From: Omphiscola glabra
Taxonomy: Eukaryota; Mollusca; Gastropoda; Lymnaeidae
Assembly: GCA_964017045.1 (NCBI GenBank)
Contig: OZ024810.1
Coordinates: 12,538,593 to 12,602,592 of the forward strand
Direction: 5' to 3'
DNA length: 64,000 nucleotides
The notes beneath the pieces were generated by a model, which was given only the letters and a program-made list of their open reading frames with translations, ran no database searches and was not told the DNA's origin. Positions 15,521 to 27,300 of the stretch are shown piece after piece (within the stretch, counting starts at the first letter, position 1; every line of letters begins with the position of its first letter). The translations under genes were made by a program, and so were the position numbers.

Positions 15521-18500
15521 GTTAGTAACAAACTGATTGAGTTCTTTGCTACCAATTAAATTACTTTCTTAAATTTTCTTCGAGTACCACTCATTCCCAT
15601 GCCACGGATACAAGTTGATTGAATCGGAGATTGATCTCATTGTTCAATTTCATCTTTAATAATTAATAAAATTCAAAGAGTTGCTTACGTAGCGATATAA
15701 TATAATATGTATGATAATTAATATTATTGGTAATTTAATTAAAACTAATAAATAGTTTAAAATAGTTAACCCACATTGCCCACAAATCCACATTCACATG
15801 TTGAATTTCTGATCTCTAGGCTAAACTAAGACCAAGTTACGTTTATCATCAGAATAACTCTAACAACAGGGATGGGTGAGGATGAGAACTCAATGATTAA
15901 TCATTTCAAAAACAACAAAAATTTACTGAGAAATTATTTTAAATTTTAACTTTTCACAATATTTTCAAAAACTTGTGCATAGAATTGATTCTTGGGGAGG
16001 AGGTAAACCCTTTTGCTTTTGTTTTTTGGCTGCGACTATTCGCACCCGGGTACCAGAAGTGAGAAGTTGGGATTAAAAAACTATTTTAAAATACTATTAT
16101 TTTTGGGTTTGTAAGATTTGTAAATTTGGTATCAAATAAAAGATTATTGAATGGTCTATATCATCGTATATGTTTTTAAACTTACTTCTTCAGTTTAACT
16201 AAAATAAACTACCACAAATGACATTTGAATAGCATTTAGTCAAAATGGACCCGGACACGCAGCGCCGCCATTCGCACCCGGGTCCCATTAGACTCAATGT
16301 TTAAATTTTAAATAGTTTTTTAATCCCAACCTCTCACTTCTGGTACCCGTACCCTTGCGAATAGCCACTTTGTTGTTTTTTAACATCAAGCATAGCAGGC
16401 AGCTTTGTGTGTGATAAAAAAATTGTCATTCATCACAAAACAATTGCTGTAGTAGCCTTACTATAAGTTGCAATTGATCTATGTTAAATACCCTAAAAAA
16501 AAATATATGGAAATGAATTTTTGAAAAATCAGACTTGCGTGTTTAGAAAGTGACAGCGACAATATATCAGATCTAAATAGATATTTTCATTACTGATAAA
16601 AAACTTATCCAATATAATGTATTTTTTTTTAGCTGCTATCCATGAAAAAGTCAAGTACCACGAACTGATCGGGGTCCACCAGTCTCAAGCGAGGAGCAGG
16701 CGGAGCGCTGACCACGACCTTGGGGAGCTGGTTAAGGAATTCAGCTTCCAGGCTTTCAATAGGTCAAACTTGTATAAAGATATTACTTTAAAGTCAACTT
16801 CTGTGTGCACCTATCCTCCCCTAATTATTCACTCTCATATTTTTAAAGAGATCTTGGCCACTTACTTAATCAGAACATTTTATCAATACATAATCTTTGA
16901 CTCTTGACACAAAAATTAAAGAATTTGTACATGGTTAGTTTACTAATGGACATAATATTAATTGCTGTTTATTTTCTAAAGCCGGAAAGCTTTATTTAAT
17001 AAACATAAAAGCAGTCTTCCCTCTCAATGAGACGAAAAATTGTACAGTAAATTTAAGACATTTAGTTACTGTATCTATCATGATGCAATCACTTTTTTTT
17101 TTTTTTTTTAAATGTATCATTTCATAACAACATTGATTTACAAGTGTTAATGTATTGAATATTTTCATTATACAAATAAAGATGAAGTAATAGTAAATAC
17201 AATGCAACTGTGTTGGGGAAAAAAAAGGGGGGGGGGGGGTGTGGTGGTTAATTTATCCATTTCAGTTAAACTTTATTATTTTATTTCATTTTTAATTGAA
17301 ATCCATTTAAATTCCTCATACCGATATTAGCATAAGGTCAATGTAGGTTTACAGCAAATATCAATTAATTTACATGCTGATATGTTTTCAGAGTAAATTA
17401 ATTGATATTTGCTGTAGACGTACACTAGGTCTTGTGGAATTAAGTTGGTTGGTCTGTGGTCAAGTTTAGTTGGAATGAATTGAGTTGAAGCCACCCAGTG
17501 GTTATGTTCATAATATATTGCTCAGGTAATGCTTTTTTTTAACAACATGACAAAGCACAGAAAGTTTATTAATATCAGGAACTACAAGAAACCCTTGAAA
17601 CATTATGCCATTTTTATGAACATCTTAAATTTTCTAAGGTAGAAAAATTAGTCAATAAGGTAAATAAATTGTACCCCATAAATCTATTTCCTCAAATATA
17701 TACTGGTAGAGAATCTTAATTAAATTTAAAAGCAATGAAAAATATTCACCACAGCGTTAAAACATTTAACTCTCTCATCAGTTTTCTCTTAACTTAAGAA
17801 GTTTAAATTGTATATCGCTCTTCCCCCCCCCCCCCCTCCAAACTCGTTTGGATTTCAGGTCATTCAACTGCAGCCTCACCCCTAGACTGAATTTTTTCTC
17901 CCCAAACTTCACCCTGACTGTGTTTGGAGCAGATGGGGTTCCAAGAGAGCAAACCTTTAGAAGAGATCACATTTATGTGGGGACATGTCATGGTAAGTGA
18001 TGAAGAGATTCATACATTTTATTTTACTTCTTGTAAACCAGAAGTGCGCACGTTTTCAAGAATTGTAAATGGGAAATATCTTTAATGTAAACTCTTTTTT
18101 GGTTTATTTAAGAAAACTTCTCTGTTTATTTTTAATTTTTTTTTTGTGTGTATTGTCTTAGGTGACACTGATTCAGAAATTCGAGGCACCTTTAAAGAAG
18201 GAATTTTTTCAGGTTCCCTAAGCTACCAGGACCAGGTGTATGGCATTGAGGTGAGAGGAACATTTTATTTCTTGAAAACTACCTGGACCATACTGTTGAA
18301 TGATAAAATAAATTGGTGAAAAATTACAAATGGACTTCATTTCTATTTTTGAAATTGACTGTAGTATTACTTTTTAGGCCCTATGTGACAGTGAAATTGA
18401 CTGTGGCCCTATGTGGCTTCCTTCTTCTTGTTCTTATATTAACTTTTATTTAATGTTCACCACCTCAAAAAGTACAAACATCTGTCTATATCAGTCCACA

Positions 18501-21500
18501 TCTGATGTACAATTTTCAACATCTGTCCATACTTGACTTATCATTGTCTATATCTGTCTTTTTTTTACTTACCCCATTGTCAACATCTGTCCATATCTAA
18601 CACACAATTGAACCCAATTTGTAACGGTATGTAGTTTTTGGATATTTTTCCCAGAATGCCAAGTTCCATATTCCAACAAATTTAGAAGACAAAGAACAGA
18701 TGATTGTTTACCGTGCTTCTGATGTCATCTGGCCGGAGGGGCAACAGCAAAATGGAAATGGGTAAACGTCATGTCAATGTCATGTTTGCGGATTGTTAGA
18801 CTATTTTAATTAAAGGGCATTCAACCTATCTCCCTTCACTTGGATTTCCTTGCCAGGAGAGTGTCCCGGGTATTTTCCTGCATGTATGTTGTTAAGTGGC
18901 TTATATCTTGGGTTGTCATGCCGTGGGACCAGGTCAATCCAACCGCAGAAGAGGGGGGGGGGAATGTGAGCCAGTTAGTCAACTCCTAATTACTTGTGTT
19001 TTCTTTTATGTACCAAGTACAGATCTGTAGTTGAAACCCATTCGTCATGAAAATGTCTTATTCCTCTTGTTTTTATTTTTCAGTCCCAGCTTTTGTGGTA
19101 ACATCCATACCAAACTAAACATATCCTTGAGTGGAAAAGAGGACATCGTTGTGGATGAAATTGTTAAAGGTAAATAATGGAAAATAATCTTTGTTTTCTT
19201 TAAAACTTTTTAAAAATTTTAAAACTTTTTTCTTGGTTTCAATTTTTTTAACAGTGAAATAAATTTTATTTCTATGATTTGTTGATCTTCATCCTGACAG
19301 ACAAAGCGGCACGGTACAGGAGGGAGGCCACACCAACCTGGAACACTTGTAAGATCATCACTGTGGCTGATTACAAATTTTTCAAAGAAATGGGTCGTGG
19401 CGACATTTATGACACGGCACTCTACATGGTAGGAGCTCAGTTCTTTTTTTTTAAACAAATCGGTTTTGACCTTGTTTACTCATGCCTCATTCATGTGCTT
19501 TACACAAATGTAACTGCTAAGTGTGCATCAATTATTATTCTGTCATGCATTTAGTAGCCTACTGATGTCAAAAGTAGACCTGCTTTAAACTTGATATATT
19601 GATATTCATCATTACTTGATTTTATTGCTACTTGAATCCATAAGCAGCAAACAAGCAGCTAATTATTTACTTGATAATGTAGTATAATAACTTTTTTGTC
19701 ATTTTTATTGTCGTTTTTCAAGCAATCACATTCCTTGTTATTCAAGCAATCACATTTTTTGTTATTCAAGCAATCACATTCCTTGTTATTCAAGCAATCA
19801 CGTTCCTTGTTATTCAAGCAATCACATTCCTTGTTATTCAAGGAATCACATTTTTTGTTATTCAAGCAATCACATTCCTTGTTATTCAAGCAATCACATT
19901 CCTTGTTATTCAAGCAATCACATTCCTTGTTATTCAAGCAATCACATTTTTTGTTATTCAAGCAATCACATTCCTTGTTATTCAAGCAATCACGTTCCTT
20001 GTTATTCAAGCAATCAAATTCCTTGTTATTCAAGCAATCACATTTTTTGTTATTAAAGCAATCACATTCCTTGTTATTCAAGCAATCACATTCCTTGTTA
20101 TTCAAGCAATCACATTCCTTGTTATTCAAGCAATCACATTCCTTGTTATTCAAGCAATCACATTTTTTGTTATTCAAGCAATCACATTCCTTGTTATTCA
20201 AGCAATCACATTTTTTGTTATTAAAGCAATCACATTCCTTGTTATTCAAGCAATCACATTTTTTGTTATTAAAGCAATCACATGCCTTGTTCTTCCTATT
20301 TCATTATTTTTATTGAACAGATGCTGGTGGGGGAAAGCAAATCTCTATTTATTAATATTTAAATATGAAAACAGGAAATACATTTTATTTGTAAATGCCG
20401 GTAATATAAAGTAAAAATAAAAGCAAAAACTAAATTGAGAAAAAAGAATGAGCTTAAAATATAAAAACACTGACACTGTTGGTAAAGATCAGAGAATATT
20501 TTACCTCACAAGCCAATAAATCTTACATTGTTTAAAGTAATTATTTAGCATGTTTCATCAAGTATCCCATCAGGGCCCCTTGATGGGCTGTAGATACAGA
20601 AGACACCTTCCCTCATGAATTTCTAATTCAACAAAGAGTTTCCAGACAGTCACTCAACCCTCGGGTGTGGCCCAGTGTTCGGGCGGCCCCATTGTCAGGT
20701 GTCCCGATTAGGCAGAGTGTTGTCGTTGGAGGATTGACAAATATTCATTGACTGAAATCTATTTCAGGTTTGTTGACAAATGACGGTGTCATCTGAGTGG
20801 GTCATTTATGTCTTATGTCTTTCAACCGTTTGTCTACAGGCTGGAGTGATGGATAGAGTGGATGCCATATACAGGAAGACCTCATTTAACCTGGATTCAT
20901 CAGTTTCTGGATTTGGTTTGGAAATTGCCAAAGTAGGTCAATAAGTCTAAAATGTATCTTTTTTTTTTTCCATTGCAAGAAAATTAAAAGCAGAATTATT
21001 TTTTTTTATATATACAAATTACTTTACATCTCTTCCTCATTGCCACCTCACCAAGATCTATTTGGTTTACTGTCTGATAATATTAGACTTTGAGTAAAAA
21101 AATTAATGCTCATAAACACTTGGCTGGATAAATCAAGAATCGACCTCTAAATTATTATGCGGGATCCCTGTTTCTAATCTAATGGCCATGGAAAAATTGT
21201 TATGTCGACTGTTAAGTTTACGTCACTGGTAAAGATGACCATTTTTTTTTTATCCTTGTCTCTAAATTAATGGTAAAGGGAAAGAGGCTTACACATAATA
21301 TAAAATATGCCTATCTTTACATGTGTTGCTTGTACCGTATGCTTTTGTATGAAACATAAAGTTACTTTTCTATGTGATAAATGTAGTGTATTTTTATATA
21401 ATAATACATTATTAAATATTGATCATCACTTCTATAAGGGAGCCCCTTTCTTTAAACAGGTTTGCAGTTTAGAGACCAGAACTGTGATAAAAGTTAAAAA

Positions 21501-24330
21501 ATTAAATAAACACATAGCCCTTTTAATGCTTAATATTTATTAGGGTAGTTTTAGGTGCATACAAAACTTTCATGGATCAGTTACTTTGTATATATGGTAT
21601 GTAGAGACATTCAAATATTACCAGCCAAATCAGCTTATTGCTGATTAGTAGCCTTTTTTTTTTCCCCTGCCCTTTATTTTTTTTTGTGTGTGTTCCAGCG
21701 GAAAAGAAAATATTTTTTTTCCCTATTTCAAACAGATGGTGATATATGAAGTGGCAACATCTGGGTTTAATCAGGCTAAGACAGACTGGGAACCACTGAC
21801 ACTGTTACAGGTAAGACAGAAAGTCAATTTATCATCTTGAATGTGCATACTGCATACAGTTATTTTATTTACATGACTTCAGTTTTTAAAGCAATTTAAA
21901 AAAAACGTATGAGAATGTAATTTAAAAGTCTGCAGTCTGTCCTCAACTAAATAAATTATTTATCATCCCGTGTTTTATTTCCAGTATTTCAGCAGAAACC
22001 TTGAGTACAAAACCTACTGCGCTGCACATCTGTTCACACACCAGGCATTTTCAGGGAATATTCTGGGTCTTGCTTACATAGCACCGTCACGAGAGGGCGC
22101 TGTTGGAGGGATATGCTCTCCAGGTAGGCGCTGCTTGTATAAACAGAAGGACAATTAAGGTGGCATCTGGCCTCATGGGTCTCATGCTGTAGTAGTATTT
22201 CTGTCTGTGGTAGCTCATGCAAATTGTATTTAAAGCAATTGCAGTCTGGGCCTTAAAGGAAAGTAACTCATACCTCTTCCCCCCCCCCCCCCAAAATCAT
22301 ACAATTTTTCATAAAGAGTTTTAACATTATGTTCAAAGTTTGACAATAATTAATTTTCTGATAATTTCCAAACGGCAACAACAATGTTTTTTAACATGGT
22401 TTTACTAATAACGTTAATCTGACCTTAATTTTTTTTAAATAATAAAATACTACAAGGTTTGTTGACAAACGGCTGTGCCATCTGAGTGGGTCACTTATGA
22501 CTTGAGACTTTAATGATTATTTACAGAGATGAAAACATATGACTGTTTGACAAAACGCGCTAAGACGTTTCTTCACATTTTTCAGTTGTGCGAATGGATA
22601 ACGTTATGTCAAGTCTGAACACTGCCTGGAGCTCAACCAAAAACCAAAATGGCGACATAGTTTTGTTGAAGCAAGCTGACCTGGTCACGGCTCATGGTAC
22701 AGAAGCACGTTTCATTGAATTACTAATGTTTAAAATATACCGGTATATTACATTAAAAAACATCACAAAGAATTGATGTTCTTAGCACTTGACAGGACAC
22801 ATTATTTTCATCCATTTTTGATTATTCTTTCCACATGTTTACTTTCTGTGGCTGGTGTGTGTCCTTGATTCTGTATAGAACTTGGTAAGTTTTTTTTTTT
22901 TTTCACAAATCTTTTTTTTCGACTTCTGAAATAGAAATGATATTTATAAATGTGGTGAACCCTTAGTTGGTCACAGATATACAACAATTACCTTGCTGTA
23001 ATGGAGAAAAGATTAAATTCTGTTCTTTAATGTACAGATGTTATATAACCATTACACCCTGATCTACACTGATTCAGATTTATCTGTGTTAAATTCCTGC
23101 TCTTAGTAACAAATGAAATTATTTGATCTGCGTTTACCTTTGAATGGGAAATAAAACAGTCTTCCCCCTTTTTAATATTTGTTTATGTCTTCTTTGGTGT
23201 TGGAATGTCTTGTTTTATATTCTTGTTTATTTATTTCACAGGACACAACTGGGGAGCAGAGCATGACCCAGAGTCAGGTGACTGCTCACCTTCGACTGTG
23301 TACAGCAAAGGGAAGTACCTGATGTACCCATACTCTGTCAGCGGCTATGACCCCAACAATTATGTAAGTCAAAATCTGGACTGCACCCAAGTTTTCAAAA
23401 CCGTACAACATTTTTAGAGTCCTAATAATAAAGCAAATCAAATGTATTAATGTGTAATAATTCATTCCTTCCAAATATCTGCAGGGTTGGATTTCTAATC
23501 CACAGTTGTTTCACTATTGTATAAAAAAATTCTTTTATTTTAAATCGAATAAGAGGAAGCATGTCTACATACACATGTTAATTTTAAAACGAAAAATAAG
23601 CAAATTTACATTTGTTATATACCAGTGCCCGTAATCTAGATATTGCATTTTTCAAAACAAAATGAATTACTTTTTTTAAATCACCGTTTTAAGTCAAATG
23701 ACAAGGAAAATATAATTCCTCTGCCTCACTCTCTCTTTAAAGTGTAAAAGAATTAATTATCACTTTCAAAAATAAAATCTCATATTCACTTTTAATATTT
23801 GGGTGAAATCACTCAAGGTAAGGTAGAAAATAGACTTCTAGTTCTAATTTCTTCATACAAATAATTTTAATTAAGGAATCAAAAACTCATGAAATAAAAT
23901 TTTATGGAAATGAAACAAATAAAAAAAAAAATTGATTTTGATCTTCTCTATAAGGTATTATGTTAATACCGGTATCAAAAAAATTAAGTTAAATTCTTTT
24001 TGTTTTTTTTCTGTTTTTCTCAGCTGTTTTCACCTTGTAGTAGAGATTTTATAAGCCGCGTACTGAAGATTAAAGGCAGTACCTGCTTCACAGGTGAGTT
24101 GTTCAACCCTTCTCGGATGTTGTAACTTTTCAACTTCCAGCAATAATTACACCATGGTCTCTTTGAGACTGAGATGTTTCACAGAATAAGGGAATGGTGG
24201 TTTGAAAGGTATCTTTTCTGTCTTCCCCCCAATCTCCTTATACTGAGTTATAGACAATTTCATATATATTAGTTTTCACTCTATTCAAAAATCAATCTTT
24301 GATTTATCATGAAAAGAATAGTTAATGCAA

Positions 24331-24363
<33 letters not shown>

Positions 24364-27300
24364 GATCAGTGGATTATTTGTTCTTTTTTTTTTTCGCCCA
24401 CAGCAAAAAGCTATGATGAAAACCAGGTGTGTGGTAATGGGCGCATTGACACCGGTGAAGAATGTGATGCTGGTTTCATCGGGCGCTTCAACTTAGACAA
24501 GTGCTGTGACAGTAACTGTCGACTTATAAACTCTGCGACATGCAGGTGGGTTCCATCTCCCTGCTCAGCAGGATGTAACCTGTATGTACCATTCTCATAG
24601 TTTGATATGAGCTGGTGGGCACAGTCTGTATCTTGTATATCATTGATATAACAAATTGGACACCATTTGAACACCCTGTGCTCCACTCCTATTTAAAAAC
24701 CTTTAATGTGACCACCTTATTGCAGACTAATTTTAAATCTAATTGTATTAACATAAGCTTTACCTACATGGATTGCATATTTCTAAATATTTTCCAGTCC
24801 GCTCAATCATGAATGTTGCTCCAACTGTTCAGTGTCACCAGCAGGTACAACATGCAGGTCATACACTGGCATCGACTGCCTTGAATCAGCTGTTTGCAAA
24901 TATCCTTTTTTTTTAAATGGTTATCTATATATTATGTTGTTTTGCTTTTTGTTTAAAATTCAATTTGGTTTCAAAATAAATATAACACCACCCCTCCCCT
25001 TAAATCTAGATTCACAGCTGTTTGTATACCGTATTAAATACAAATTACTTTTTGGCCTTGACCTGACATCAGTGGCTTTAGTTTGGAATGTCCAACACCA
25101 AAGTACAGAGCAGAAAATTCACCTTGTTTAGACAAGTAAGCAATTCAAAATACATGTACATAAAAATATTATATACCAATAAAATAATTAATCAACTTAA
25201 GCATTCATTATTTTATATGTAAATTGTAATCTACAAATCATTAATTATGTGTTTGAGGTATGGTAAATCAATTATCTGTATAGAAGTTTTTTTTATAAAT
25301 TAGAAAGAGTCAAAGATATTCTCAGTAAGTTGTGAATTTATGAGATTCAATTTTCGAACCCCTCAGAGGACTGTGTAGATCAGGGGTGTGTGTTCCCTTT
25401 TGTGAGTCCAGGAACTTGACGGCCTGTGCCTGTGAAAATTGTAAGTCATTGTGTTATGTCCAAGTTATAACTTGTCGTAAGTAAGTGTTAGTCATAATTA
25501 TTGTTTCATTAATATTATATCAGTGTCAGAGACGTACAGTATATTATACTCCTTCTAAAGTGTGAAGATTTTGGGAAAATATTTCTGGGTGGTCAGCTTA
25601 CGAGCAGGTCTTTGGAGATTTTATCACTCTCTCCAGGTACATTTAATTCCAGAAGTAGATGGCACCACTAATCATTTGTTTTAGCACTAGCATAATCTCA
25701 TTCTAGATATTTTTGGAAACGGTACTATATTGCTAATACTAGCACATTATTTTTTGGGCTTGGCCTATGAGTTGGGTTGTAGACTCTTGGGGATTTTACT
25801 GTCCAAAACTAGGTACGAACAAACAGGTCCTGGAAAAGGTATATACTGTTATGCTATCAAGGAAAATAGATCAAGAACTAAAAATTTTCCCCATGTCAAG
25901 CTTGAGAAAGCAAATTTTTTTATAAGTAAGATTAACCAGCAGAGCAGAGTAAGCAGCATTGTAGCTTATCAAATACTTAGTAATACTAACACATATTTAT
26001 TTTTAATGTAAAAAAAAAAAACAACAAAAAAACAATTGTCCGTTGTTGCCCATTTTGCACCCCACTATCCCCTTCAAGTCTTAAAAACACCCTTGTTATG
26101 CCTATGGCTGAATATAGATTATTTAACAGGCTCCCCTTATTGAAGATGTAAATTTAATGTTAACTAAAAAGAATTATACATTCTTTTTGCTAATTGTGGA
26201 TTCAGTCCTCATTCTAGCCATTTTTTTCCTATGTTACTATATTAAATAAGTAATAGTTTTTTAAGATTTCCTTAACAACTACTGGTAACTATCTGTCCTA
26301 CAAAAGAATGACTTGGCTGAAATAATGATGAACATGTCCAGGGCTAAATTTAGATAAATGTATTTGAAATAATCACTTTAACAGTTGACAGTCTTTAGCT
26401 TTTGCATTTTACTTTCGCACATTTAATCTTAAAATAGATCAATTTAGTGTTTGCCGATTTCAGAAATTTAAAATGTGTCATCCAACTAGTTGTTTTCAAA
26501 ACTTTAGCACCGGCATTTTTAAACCAGAGATAATATAAGGCGTTGAACCTGATTAACCAAAACATATTTTAAAAATTCTATGACCTATTTTTACTATACA
26601 AAAATTTGGTTTAATTTAAAGGGATTTCGGATTGTCTGTCAAAATAGTTGTTTTTTTAGTCAAATTTTTTTTGTCTATTTAAAAAATACAACTTAAGTAC
26701 CAGTATATCCATTGATTAGTAAGGTTATCCCAAATTATACAAATTCATATTTTTTCTAAGCATTTTTCTGTTCTTCAGTGGCCAATTCTTGTCAGAGGTG
26801 TTGCCGTAATAACAGTACCTCCCCATGCGTACCTTTTGATGGGAAGAGTCCACTGCCTGATGGGAGACCTTGTGTTGGTGGATACTGTCAAGGGGTGAGT
26901 TGTGGTCGGTTGTTCCAAGAAAGGTGACTCGCCTTGTGTTGGTGGATGCTGTCAAAGGGTGAGTTGTGGTCAGTTGTTCCAAGAAAGGTGAGCCCCTTGT
27001 GTTGGTGGTTACTGTCAAAGAGTGGTCAGTTGTTCAAAGAATTGGTTGAAAATGGGGAGATGTGATTAGATTAGGTAAAAGGGCAATAAGTCACACAAGG
27101 TTTGGGGAAAACTTGAAGAACTACAAAGCAACACAGCAGACGTCTGCAGCAAACAAAAACCAGTGAACAATAAAATAAACTACTCAATAACTTATCTGAG
27201 GCTGTGGAGAGTTTGTTTTGTACCGGTAAGTTTTCAGGTTTTCCCTTGTCTAAGTTAAGATTCCTTTTGTTCCAAGAATGGTATTGGTAAACCTCTTCTC

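Noticed and set aside
17343..17423. Calling the hairpin a microRNA gene
   Set aside because: Pairing is nearly perfect without the usual bulges and no small-RNA evidence is available.
19659..20316. Two overlapping ORFs of about 200 residues on opposite strands
   Set aside because: Both are translations of the 24-bp minisatellite inside ADAM17 intron 7; openness follows from a unit divisible by three.
22697..23241. Direct splicing of exon 11 to exon 13 as the only form
   Set aside because: It would remove the catalytic Glu and Leu from an otherwise perfect protease; the 6-nt exon with both splice sites restores them. Kept only as a possible isoform.
23205..23417. Open frame starting upstream of exon 13 as its own start
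   Set aside because: It is exon 13 plus flanking intron; the real 5' end is the spliced acceptor at 23242.
24892..25082. GT-AG splice of ADAM17 using GTTTGC and TTTAG
   Set aside because: Phase 0 donor with an acceptor needing phase 2; it breaks the frame and loses conserved cysteine spacing. The AT-AG pair fits.
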